10,115 nt of DNA. Source: Aquiluna sp. GTDB lineage: Bacteria; Actinomycetota; Actinomycetes; Actinomycetales; Microbacteriaceae. Positions 1-6,414 of this stretch are shown piece by piece; positions within the stretch are counted from its first letter, which is position 1; each line of letters opens with the position of its first letter. Location: positions 1 to 10,115 of the forward strand of contig JALQVB010000036.1 in NCBI GenBank assembly GCA_023260495.1, in the 5' to 3' direction. The position numbers and the translations under genes were made by a program. Below the pieces are notes generated by a model, which worked only from the letters and a program-made list of their open reading frames with translations, was not told where the DNA came from and made no database searches.

Positions 1-1
1 A

Positions 2-925
2 CACCCGCACTGGGGTCAGGACGGTGTCCACGAGATCATCCGTGATTGGCGGAAGATCATAGATGAGTATGACGGCCGAGCCATGGCCGCCGAGGCCTGG
101 ATCCTCCCGCTTTCGAAGATGGCCAAGTGGGTTCGGCCTGATGAGTATCACCAGGCTTTCAACTTCGCCTACCTTGAGGGCAAGTGGAACGCCACCGCCC
201 TGCACAAAGTGGTCGATGAGTCGCTCTACGAATTCGGCAAGGTCGGGGCTCCAAGCACCTGGGTACTGTCCAATCACGATGTGATCAGGCACAGCACCCG
301 GCTTTCATACGACCAGGTGCCCAAGCAGGGAGATGGAATCGGTCCAACCTACCCGCAGCCAGATGAAGCCCTCGGCCTCAGGCGTGGCCGTGCGGCATCA
401 GCCTTCATGCTCGGTCTGCCCGGTAGCTCATACATCTACCAGGGAGAGGAGCTTGGACTTCCTGAGCACACCACCCTTGCGCCAGAATTCCGTCAGGATC
501 CGACGTTCTTCCGCACCAAGGGAGAGCGCGTTGGACGCGATGGCTGCCGCGTGCCGATTCCATGGGATGCCGATGCTCCCGCCTTCGGCTTCAATGACAC
601 CGGCAAGGCTTGGCTTCCGCAGCCCGCAAACTTCCGCAGCTACGCCCGCAACCAGCAGCGCGGTGTTGCCGGCAGCACCCTAGAGCTCTACAAGCGACTG
701 CTCGCAGTGCGCAAGGAGCTTGACCTAGGAAATGGCTCCTTGAACTGGCACGAAGACCTTTGCGACGAAGACACTCTTGCTTATGAAAACAACGGCGTGC
801 TTGTTGTTGCGAATTTCAACGGAACAGTAAGCCTGCCGGCTGGCGAGCTGCTTGTTACCACCCAGCACGATCTGACGATTGAGGGAGTTCTCGAGGCCGA
901 CCAGGTCGCCTGGATTAAGCTCTAA
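2..925 (+). CDS. GH13 alpha-glucosidase, 3' part (5' end outside window)
   Basis: Cytoplasmic-type glycoside hydrolase family 13 enzyme expected to hydrolyse terminal alpha-linked glucose from short alpha-glucosides (maltose, isomaltose or similar). The frame is open from the first full codon at position 2, so the Met at 83 is internal: residues before it (HPHWGQDGVHEI) are conserved in the family and match the downstream paralogue. About 307 residues are visible and roughly 240 N-terminal residues are missing, including the conserved region with the catalytic nucleophile. Visible are the general acid/base Glu in AAEAW (visible residue 31), the NHD motif with the transition-state-stabilising Asp (visible residues 91-93), the YQGEELGLPEHT segment, and a C-terminal beta domain. 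No signal peptide can be judged. It ends 2 nt before a paralogue, so the two are probably co-transcribed. Exact substrate preference cannot be read from this part. An oligo-1,6-glucosidase is the main alternative. Confidence 0.93.
   Translation, partial: HPHWGQDGVHEIIRDWRKIIDEYDGRAMAAEAWILPLSKMAKWVRPDEYHQAFNFAYLEGKWNATALHKVVDESLYEFGKVGAPSTWVLSNHDVIRHSTRLSYDQVPKQGDGIGPTYPQPDEALGLRRGRAASAFMLGLPGSSYIYQGEELGLPEHTTLAPEFRQDPTFFRTKGERVGRDGCRVPIPWDADAPAFGFNDTGKAWLPQPANFRSYARNQQRGVAGSTLELYKRLLAVRKELDLGNGSLNWHEDLCDEDTLAYENNGVLVVANFNGTVSLPAGELLVTTQHDLTIEGVLEADQVAWIKL
117..146 (+). repeat. 30-nt tract identical to 1763-1792 (first copy)
   Basis: This tract, just after the codons for the catalytic acid, is identical base for base to 1763-1792 in the downstream paralogue, while flanking sequence differs at many third positions. 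It encodes MAKWVRPDE plus part-codons at the edges. It may reflect strong protein conservation plus chance, or a short gene-conversion tract between the tandem genes. Confidence 0.85.
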
Positions 926-927
926 CC

Positions 928-2553
928 ATGGCACATTCTGCAGCCGCTGGAAGCGGCGAATGGTGGCGCTCGGGCGTCATCTATCAGGTCTACCCGCGCT
1001 CGTTCCGCGATTCAGGCGGCGATGGCATGGGGGACCTGAAAGGCATAACGCTGGGCCTAGCCAAGCTCAAGGAGCTAGGTGTAGACGCGGTTTGGCTGTC
1101 GCCTTTCTACCGCTCACCGCAAAAGGATGCCGGCTATGACGTGAGCGACTATCGAGATGTTGATCCGCTCTTTGGAACCCTTGCCGATTTCGACCAGATG
1201 CTAGAGGCGGCTCACCAGCTGGGGCTTCGGGTGATGATCGACCTGGTGCCAAACCACAGCTCAGATCAGCACGAATGGTTCCGAAAGGCCTTGGCTGCAA
1301 AGCCGGGATCTCCGGAGCGCGACTACTACCACTTCAAAGACGGCCGGGGCCAAGATGGCGAACTGCCACCTAACAACTGGGTCTCGATGTTTGGCGGTCC
1401 CGCTTGGACCAGGGTCGAAGACGGTCAGTGGTATTGCCACCTCTTTGACTCGTCCCAGCCAGATCTGAACTGGGCAAATACCGTCGTGCAGGAGGAGTTC
1501 GAGGACATCTTGCGCTTCTGGCTAGACCGTGGCGTCGATGGTTTCCGGGTCGACCAGCCCCACGCCATGGCCAAGGCGACCGGACTGCCGGATCACCCAT
1601 ACGTGGAGGAGGCCGGTGCGGGCTTCATCGAGGGTCGCGAAGCTCCTCCGATGTGGTTCCAGGATGAAGTGCACGAAATCTTTAGGCGCTGGCGCAAAAT
1701 CCTTGATAGCTACCCAGGCGACAGAGCGATGTGCGGCGAGGCATACGTGCTGCCGCTAAGCGAGATGGCCAAGTGGGTTCGGCCTGATGAGTTTCACCAG
1801 ACCTTCAATTTCCGTTTTCTAGATGCGGGCTGGGAGCTGGCTCCCCTGAAGGCTGCAATCGACGAAAGCTTTGAGTCTTTCGGAGCCGTCGGCGCCCCCA
1901 GCACCTGGGTGCTCAACAATCACGATGTGATCCGCAGCGTCTCCAGATTTGGCGGCGACTACGGCCGCACCACTGCATCGGACGGCATTGGCCCCGAGAA
2001 CCCGCAGCCAGACAACGAACTGGGACTAGCCAAGGCGAGAGCCGCGGCACTGTTCATGCTCGCCCTTCCCGGTGCGGCATATGTTTATCAAGGCGAGGAG
2101 CTCGGCCTGCCTGAGCACACCACGATTAGCCCAGAGCACCGGCAAGATCCGACGTTTTTCCGAACCGGTGGCAAGCGTGTTGGTCGAGATGGCTGCCGCG
2201 TGCCACTTCCATGGATTCAGGGTGGCGAGTCAAACGGCTTCTCGACCGGTAGCCCCTGGCTGCCGCAGCCTGATTCCTACGCTGAATTGGCAAGAGCTAG
2301 CCAAGAGGCCAAGCTTGATAGCACCCTAAATCTCTACAAAAAAGCCTTAGCACTTCGCGCAAAACTCGCCCTAGGTTCCGGCAGCTTCGCGTGGACGGCC
2401 ACCGACGGGCCGCTTGCCTTCAACAACAGCGGAGTGCAGGTGATTCACAACTTCTTGGATACGCCGCTACCGCTGCCAGCTGGAGATGTGCTGATTCGTT
2501 CAACGGCTGGCGAAGGCGACATCGCCCCTAACGAAACCGTCTGGATCCGTTAG
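928..2553 (+). CDS. GH13 alpha-glucosidase (complete tandem paralogue)
   Basis: A complete 541-residue GH13 alpha-glucosidase, the usual length for the oligo-1,6-glucosidase/alpha-glucosidase group. The catalytic (beta/alpha)8 barrel starts at about residue 11 (EWWRSGVIYQVYPRSF), with domain B inserted at about 110-180 and a small C-terminal beta domain after about 460. Conserved regions seen: DLVPNH (105-110), QPDLNW (177-182), nucleophile Asp209 in GFRVDQPH, acid/base Glu271 in GEAY, and NHD (331-333). No signal peptide is visible, so it should act inside the cell on imported oligosaccharides. The residue after the nucleophile is Gln210; this position is usually Val in alpha-1,6-acting enzymes and Thr or Ala in alpha-1,4-acting ones, so linkage preference is open. 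The ATG lies 2 nt after the upstream stop with no clear Shine-Dalgarno sequence, suggesting translational coupling. The Met at 928 fits the family N-terminus. Its stop overlaps that of the facing exporter gene. Confidence 0.96.
   Translation: MAHSAAAGSGEWWRSGVIYQVYPRSFRDSGGDGMGDLKGITLGLAKLKELGVDAVWLSPFYRSPQKDAGYDVSDYRDVDPLFGTLADFDQMLEAAHQLGLRVMIDLVPNHSSDQHEWFRKALAAKPGSPERDYYHFKDGRGQDGELPPNNWVSMFGGPAWTRVEDGQWYCHLFDSSQPDLNWANTVVQEEFEDILRFWLDRGVDGFRVDQPHAMAKATGLPDHPYVEEAGAGFIEGREAPPMWFQDEVHEIFRRWRKILDSYPGDRAMCGEAYVLPLSEMAKWVRPDEFHQTFNFRFLDAGWELAPLKAAIDESFESFGAVGAPSTWVLNNHDVIRSVSRFGGDYGRTTASDGIGPENPQPDNELGLAKARAAALFMLALPGAAYVYQGEELGLPEHTTISPEHRQDPTFFRTGGKRVGRDGCRVPLPWIQGGESNGFSTGSPWLPQPDSYAELARASQEAKLDSTLNLYKKALALRAKLALGSGSFAWTATDGPLAFNNSGVQVIHNFLDTPLPLPAGDVLIRSTAGEGDIAPNETVWIR
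1763..1792 (+). repeat. 30-nt tract identical to 117-146 (second copy)
   Basis: Second copy of the exact tract shared by the two tandem alpha-glucosidase genes, located just after the codons for Glu271. The two are 1,646 nt apart in direct orientation, which matches the gene-to-gene spacing of the duplication. Confidence 0.85.
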
Positions 2554-4640
2554 TCGGCGAAGTCCTTACGGGGCCACCAGAACTTCTTTCCGGTGGTGAA
2601 GGCAATCGCTGGGACAATTACGGTTCTAACCAGCAGGGTGTCTAGCAGCACACCAATTCCCACGATGGTGCCCACCTGAGCAAGCGCAATCAGCGGCAGC
2701 ACACCCAGCACCGTAAAGACAGCGGCAAGCAGGATACCTGCGGAGGTGATGACTCCACCGGTGGCACCAAGTGCCTTCTTCATGCCCTCACGAGTGCCAA
2801 TCTCCTTGGCTTCCTCTTGGGCTCTGGTGACAAGGAAGATGCTGTAGTCAACACCAAGTGCCACCAGGAACAAGAAGGCCAGGATCAGCACGGTGAGGTC
2901 AAGGGCTGGGAAGCCAAAGACGTTTTGGAATAGCAACCAGCTGGCACCAACCGCGGAGAAGAACGAACCCACAACCGCAATCATCAGGAAGATTGGTGCT
3001 GCCAGCGAGCGCAGCAGCAGAATCAGAATCAGGAACACTGAAATCAAAATCAGCGGTACCAACAGCGCCTGATCACGAGCGGTGGCATCAGCAAGATCCA
3101 GTGACGTCGCGTCCTGGCCTCCTACCAGGGCTACCGCATCGCTGGGCAATGCCTCCAGCTCTGTTCGAAGGTCGCGAATGATCTGTAACGCCTCTGCCGA
3201 CTCTGGTTCGGCATCAACCACCAGTCGCAACTCCGCATACTGGGAATCGCCGTCGCCCTCGGCAATCGAAGCCACTCCCGGAATGTCCACAAGCTGAGCA
3301 GCCTCATCGGCATATTCCTTGGAGACGATGACATAGGTAGGGGCTGCCGAACCGGCTGGGAAGGCATCTGCCAGTACCTCTTGGCCAAGCACGGCCTCCG
3401 GCTTCTCGATGAAGATTTCGGTGGCGCTCAGACCATTCTTGATTCCAAGTCCCCCGGATGCCAAGGTGGCCAGAATGGCAACACCGACTGCGGCAACGGC
3501 TAGCGGCTTCTTAGCAACCGTCTTGCCTAGCTTTGCCCAAATTGACTTCTCATATGGGTTCTTACCGCCAACCTTCGGCACGAATGGCCAGAAAATCCAC
3601 CGGCCAAAAACAACCAGTGCGCTTGGCAGCACCAAGAGTCCAGTAATCATGGCAATCACAATTCCAATGGCAGAGACCAAACCGAGGACCTGACGGCCTT
3701 CGATCTCAGCCAGCAGCAACAGTGCCAAGGCAACCGCAACGGTGGAACCCGATGCCAAGATTGCTGGACCCGCTCCACGAATGGCGATGCGCATGGCCTC
3801 ACGGCGGTCTTCGAAGTTCAATAGCTCCTCGCGATAGCGGGCGATGAGTAGCAGTGCATAGTTAGTTGCCGCACCGAATACCAACACCGAGAGAATTCCG
3901 GTTACCGAGGCGTCCGGGTTGAACCCGAGCAAATCCGCTCCGCGGCGGGCCAGAATTCCAGCCATTCCATCGGCGGTTCCAACAACAGCCAGTGGAATTA
4001 GCCAGAGCACTGGCGAGCGATATGTGATCAGCAGCAGGATGGCAACGACGCCAGCTGTGAAGGCGAGCAACAGGAAGTCGGCGCCCTCAAAGATTGAGCC
4101 CACGTCTTTGATGAAGGCCTCCGGACCAGTGACGTAGACGCTCAGCCCTGCAGGCATGGCCTCTGGTGCCAACTCCCGCATCGTATCGACACGCTCAGTG
4201 GTGATTTCAAAGTTGTCGGTGGCATCGAGCGGCACCGTAATCAAAGCCGTCTTGCCATCTTCCGAGATTGTCGCTGGCGGCACGAATGGCTCGCCCATTA
4301 CCTCGGCGTTGGTGAACTCAAGGAACTTCTCGTTCGCTCCGCCAGAGGGCATCATGATCTGAGGGTCAAAGGTGCCCTGCAGCCATTCCAACTGGGAGTC
4401 GGTGAACTCGGTATCCGAGAAATAGACGATAAAGGCCGCTGAACCTTCGCTAACGTCAAAGTTGTCACGGATTTTGTTGACCTGCTCGCTCTCAGTGGTC
4501 TCCGGGAGGCCAGTTCCGGGAGTGGTCTCGTTTGCCGGGAGTGGCAGGGCTACGAAAGCAAAAACTGCAAAGAGTAGGGCCACCAGCATGTTGAGTGGGG
4601 CAGTGCGTTTTCCGGTCAAGTAATTCAGCAGCGAATTCAT
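2550..4640 (-). CDS. MMPL/RND-superfamily membrane transporter
   Basis: A 696-residue inner-membrane exporter of the MMPL group of the RND superfamily (two MMPL domains), driven by the proton gradient; substrates in related proteins are lipids or drugs, and the substrate here is unknown. Topology follows the family: TM1 at about 18-36, a first extracytoplasmic domain at about 40-180, TM2-6 at about 187-347, TM7 at about 379-398, a second extracytoplasmic domain at about 400-523, and TM8-12 at about 526-682. The second half carries the proton-relay pair Asp598-Tyr599 (GVDYSIFLVTR). The matching site in the first half is Asn260-Tyr261 (GAATNYALLLIARYREE), lacking the acidic residue present in MmpL3-type proteins. 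The start ATG (4638-4640) has a GGAGAA ribosome site at 4643-4648, very close to the start. Its TAA stop overlaps the facing alpha-glucosidase stop by 4 nt. It lies downstream of the tRNA-Tyr terminator and so probably has its own promoter. Confidence 0.93.
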   Translation of the reverse strand: MNSLLNYLTGKRTAPLNMLVALLFAVFAFVALPLPANETTPGTGLPETTESEQVNKIRDNFDVSEGSAAFIVYFSDTEFTDSQLEWLQGTFDPQIMMPSGGANEKFLEFTNAEVMGEPFVPPATISEDGKTALITVPLDATDNFEITTERVDTMRELAPEAMPAGLSVYVTGPEAFIKDVGSIFEGADFLLLAFTAGVVAILLLITYRSPVLWLIPLAVVGTADGMAGILARRGADLLGFNPDASVTGILSVLVFGAATNYALLLIARYREELLNFEDRREAMRIAIRGAGPAILASGSTVAVALALLLLAEIEGRQVLGLVSAIGIVIAMITGLLVLPSALVVFGRWIFWPFVPKVGGKNPYEKSIWAKLGKTVAKKPLAVAAVGVAILATLASGGLGIKNGLSATEIFIEKPEAVLGQEVLADAFPAGSAAPTYVIVSKEYADEAAQLVDIPGVASIAEGDGDSQYAELRLVVDAEPESAEALQIIRDLRTELEALPSDAVALVGGQDATSLDLADATARDQALLVPLILISVFLILILLLRSLAAPIFLMIAVVGSFFSAVGASWLLFQNVFGFPALDLTVLILAFLFLVALGVDYSIFLVTRAQEEAKEIGTREGMKKALGATGGVITSAGILLAAVFTVLGVLPLIALAQVGTIVGIGVLLDTLLVRTVIVPAIAFTTGKKFWWPRKDFAD

Positions 4641-4642
4641 GG

Positions 4643-4648
4643 TTCTCC
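4643..4648 (-). promoter_or_regulatory. Ribosome binding site of the MMPL gene
   Basis: GGAGAA on the - strand, ending 2 nt before the ATG (4 nt when counted from GGAG). The spacing is short but this is the only purine-rich match, and it supports the ATG at 4638-4640 as the start. Confidence 0.6.
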
Positions 4649-4658
4649 AGTTCTACCC

Positions 4659-4676
4659 AAAGTGAAACCTTACTTT
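4659..4676. promoter_or_regulatory. Imperfect palindrome upstream of the MMPL gene (candidate operator)
   Basis: Perfect outer arms AAAGT and ACTTT are separated by 8 nt, with one additional symmetric pair inside (12 of 18 positions symmetric). It sits 19-36 nt upstream of the MMPL start, between that start and the tRNA terminator. A weak -10-like TATTTA lies at 4682-4687 on the - strand, which would put the palindrome around the transcription start. The size would suit a TetR- or MarR-type repressor, but no such gene is present in the window. This is inference from symmetry and position only. Confidence 0.3.
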
Positions 4677-4692
4677 TTTGCTAAATAGTCCC

Positions 4693-4721
4693 AAAAAAGA
4701 AAAATCCCCCGAGGGGATTTT
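4693..4721 (-). terminator. Intrinsic terminator after tRNA-Tyr
   Basis: On the - strand, a perfect 9-bp stem AAAATCCCC / GGGGATTTT (4721-4713 and 4709-4701) closes a 3-nt loop and is followed by a T-rich tract (TCTTTTTT, 4700-4693). It begins 1 nt after the discriminator base of tRNA-Tyr, so it ends the tRNA transcript and insulates the MMPL gene from the tRNA promoter. Confidence 0.9.
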
Positions 4722-4722
4722 G

Positions 4723-4805
4723 TGGCAAGTGAGGGATTCGAACCCCCGAAGGCATACACCAGCTGATTTACAGTCAGATCCCTTTGGCCGCTTGGGTAAC
4801 TTGCC
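4723..4805 (-). tRNA. tRNA-Tyr (anticodon GTA)
   Basis: An 83-nt type II tRNA with a long variable arm, as expected for bacterial tRNA-Tyr. The 7-bp acceptor stem is GGCAAGT / ACTTGCC (4805-4799 with 4730-4724), with discriminator A at 4723. The D-arm has CCC/GGG pairing. The anticodon loop CTGTAAA gives anticodon GTA, which reads UAC and UAU. The T-arm loop TTCGAAT is closed by a GGGGG/CCCTC stem including one G-T pair. The top pair of the anticodon stem (T-C) is mismatched. The 3' CCA is not encoded and must be added after transcription. An intrinsic terminator follows directly. Confidence 0.97.
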
Positions 4806-4825
4806 GAATGCTTACGCGAGCCACA

Positions 4826-4831
4826 AGGATA
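4826..4831 (-). promoter_or_regulatory. Candidate -10 box for tRNA-Tyr
   Basis: TATCCT on the - strand lies 20 nt upstream of the mature tRNA 5' end. It would give a start about 14 nt before the tRNA. No convincing -35 hexamer is visible at 16-18 nt upstream, so this is tentative. Confidence 0.4.
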
Positions 4832-4863
4832 GCGGATTTTTGGTGAGCCGAGTAGCGAGATGA

Positions 4864-4879
4864 TGTAAATACCTTTACA
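4864..4879. promoter_or_regulatory. Perfect palindrome, candidate LacI-family operator
   Basis: TGTAAA TACC TTTACA: 6-bp perfect arms around a 4-nt centre, 16 bp in all. The arms and overall size match the common LacI-family operator pattern (TGTAAA-N4-TTTACA), but the centre lacks the usual CG step. It ends 8 nt before the start codon of the lacI-type gene and overlaps that gene's candidate -10 box, so binding would block transcription. This suggests autorepression of lacI and, through it, yajQ. The facing tRNA-Tyr promoter is about 33 bp away and is probably not covered. Confidence 0.6.
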
Positions 4880-4881
4880 GT
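4876..4881 (+). promoter_or_regulatory. Candidate -10 box for leaderless lacI transcript
   Basis: TACAGT fits the actinobacterial -10 pattern TAnnnT and occupies -12 to -7 if transcription starts at the A of the ATG at 4888. No Shine-Dalgarno sequence precedes that ATG, which agrees with a leaderless mRNA, a common arrangement in actinobacteria. No good -35 hexamer was seen. Confidence 0.55.
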
Positions 4882-4887
4882 TTTTAC

Positions 4888-5922
4888 ATGGTCGGCATTA
4901 TCGAGGTGGCAGAGCGTGCCGGTGTTTCCACAGCCACCGTCTCCAGGGCTCTAAACGGAAAATCACACGTCTCCGCGAGGGCGCGAGAAAAAGTCCTGCA
5001 GGCAGCTAGAGAACTGGGCTATGTGGCCTCTTCTTCAGCCTTCACATTGGCCACAGGACGAGCTCGAAACATTGGTGTTGTGCTGCCTTTTGTTGACCGC
5101 TGGTTCTTTTCAGCTGTGCTCGAAGGGGCTGTAAACGCTCTCGTTGCGCGCGGCTATGACGTAACCCTTTACAACCTCTCCGGTGGTAGTGACCATCGAG
5201 CTAAGGTCTTTGAAGACCTGGTGCTGCGCAAGCGAGTGGACGGTGTGCTGACCGTCGCTCTGAAGCTTTCAGATCATGAGCTGTCCAAGCTAACCGCCCT
5301 AAACAAGCCAATCGTTGGAATTGGCGGCCCGATACCGGGTGCTAGATCAATCTCGATTGATGACGAGGGTGCTGGCCGACTGGCAACCCAACACCTCATC
5401 TCGCTCGGGCATACCCAAATCGGAATGATCAGCGGTAACCCAGCCAGCGAAATGGACTTCCACCAGCCTTACCTAAGAAAAACCGGCTACCACGAGGCCC
5501 TACTGGATGCAAACCTCGACTTCCAGCCGCAGTGGATGGCTGAGGCGGACTTCACCATCGGCGGTGGTTATTACGCCGCCAAGCAGATGCTGGGTGACCC
5601 ACGCAATGCCCCAACCGCTATCTTCTGCGCATCGGACGAGATGGGCTTCGGTGCAATCCAAGCCGCGCGCGATCTTGGACTGCGAGTTCCTCAGGACATC
5701 TCGGTAATTGGTTTGGATGGACACCCCCTAGGTGAGTTCTACGGGCTGACAACCATCAACCAAAAGACACATGGCCAGGGCGAGAAAGGTGCCAACTGGC
5801 TTGTTGACCTGCTGGAAAACGGCACCGAGAAGCAGGCCACCAACATCGAGCAGCTCAGCACCTGGCCGATTGATATCGAGGTCCGCGCCTCAACCGCCAG
5901 ACGAACCCCAGAGAAGGAATAG
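4888..5922 (+). CDS. LacI-family transcriptional regulator
   Basis: A 344-residue DNA-binding repressor of the LacI/GalR family. The N-terminal helix-turn-helix is at about residues 4-24 (IIEVAERAGVSTATVSRALNG), followed by the hinge helix at about 48-58, which includes the Leu-Ala pair that inserts into the operator minor groove. A periplasmic-binding-protein-like sugar-sensing domain spans about 61-335, starting at IGVVLPF and including the ASDEMGFGAIQAARDLG and DISVIGLDGHP segments. The ATG at 4888 is chosen because it gives the standard LacI N-terminus; there is no ribosome site, so a leaderless mRNA is likely. A palindrome immediately upstream suggests autoregulation. It is followed after 3 nt by yajQ. 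The ligand is unknown; the two alpha-glucosidase genes in the window make an alpha-glucoside or glucose-linked signal plausible, but no matching operator was seen beside them. Confidence 0.95.
   Translation: MVGIIEVAERAGVSTATVSRALNGKSHVSARAREKVLQAARELGYVASSSAFTLATGRARNIGVVLPFVDRWFFSAVLEGAVNALVARGYDVTLYNLSGGSDHRAKVFEDLVLRKRVDGVLTVALKLSDHELSKLTALNKPIVGIGGPIPGARSISIDDEGAGRLATQHLISLGHTQIGMISGNPASEMDFHQPYLRKTGYHEALLDANLDFQPQWMAEADFTIGGGYYAAKQMLGDPRNAPTAIFCASDEMGFGAIQAARDLGLRVPQDISVIGLDGHPLGEFYGLTTINQKTHGQGEKGANWLVDLLENGTEKQATNIEQLSTWPIDIEVRASTARRTPEKE
5914..5919 (+). promoter_or_regulatory. Ribosome binding site of yajQ
   Basis: AAGGAA, 6 nt before the ATG at 5926, lies inside the last codons of the lacI-type gene. 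It supports this start and translation of yajQ from a shared transcript. Confidence 0.75.
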
Positions 5923-5925
5923 CAA

Positions 5926-6414
5926 ATGGCAGATTCATCATTTGACATTGTCAGCAAGGTAGACCGCCAGGAGGCGGACAATGCGTTGAACCAGGCTTCG
6001 AAAGAGGTTGAGCAGCGCTATGACTTCAAGGGCACCGGTGCCGAGATTGCTTGGAGCGGTGAGGACATCGTCATCAAGGCCAACTCCGAGGAGCGAGCCA
6101 AGGCCGTGCTGGATGTTTTCCAAACCAAGCTGATCAAACGCGGCATCTCGCTCAAGAGCCTAGAGGCTGGAGAGCCGCAGGCTTCTGGTAAGGAATACCG
6201 CATCGGTTGCAAGCTGAAGAACGGTATTGACTCCGACAACGCCAAGAAAATTTCCAAGATTATTCGCGACGAGGGACCGAAAAGCATCAAGAGCCAGATT
6301 CAGGGCGATGAGCTAAGGGTTAGCTCCAAGAGCAGGGACGACCTGCAGTCAGTAATTGCGCTTCTCAAGGGCAAGGACTTGGAGCTTGATTTGCAGTTTG
6401 TGAACTACCGCTAG
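5926..6414 (+). CDS. yajQ: YajQ-family nucleotide-binding protein
   Basis: A 162-residue soluble protein of the YajQ (UPF0234) family, full length for the family. The N-terminus MADSSFDIVSKVDRQEADNA, the segment QRYDFKGT (about 31-38) and the C-terminus LDLQFVNYR are family signatures. The fold is two ferredoxin-like domains. Members from Gammaproteobacteria bind cyclic di-GMP and influence transcription, and E. coli YajQ has been reported to bind nucleic acids; the role in actinobacteria is not established. It sits 3 nt after the LacI-type gene with its own ribosome site, so it is probably co-transcribed with the regulator. No functional link between the two is evident. Its TAG stop overlaps the stop of the facing manA gene in the shared tetranucleotide CTAG. 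Confidence 0.95.
   Translation: MADSSFDIVSKVDRQEADNALNQASKEVEQRYDFKGTGAEIAWSGEDIVIKANSEERAKAVLDVFQTKLIKRGISLKSLEAGEPQASGKEYRIGCKLKNGIDSDNAKKISKIIRDEGPKSIKSQIQGDELRVSSKSRDDLQSVIALLKGKDLELDLQFVNYR

Noticed and set aside
83..925. Short 280-residue gene starting at the ATG at 83
   Set aside because: The frame is open back to the window edge and the upstream residues (HPHWGQDGVHEI) belong to the same GH13 protein, so this Met is internal.
2..4640. Alpha-glucosidases and MMPL exporter as one functional system
   Set aside because: They are on opposite strands, converge, and have unrelated family functions; adjacency alone is not evidence.
4764..4780. Second TTTACA-containing site as another LacI operator
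   Set aside because: This is the anticodon arm of tRNA-Tyr; its symmetry is the tRNA stem and no matching TGTAAA arm at the right spacing is present.
4806..4863. Small RNA or riboswitch in the divergent gap
   Set aside because: Only promoter-like elements are visible; no stable hairpin plus T-tract on either strand was found.
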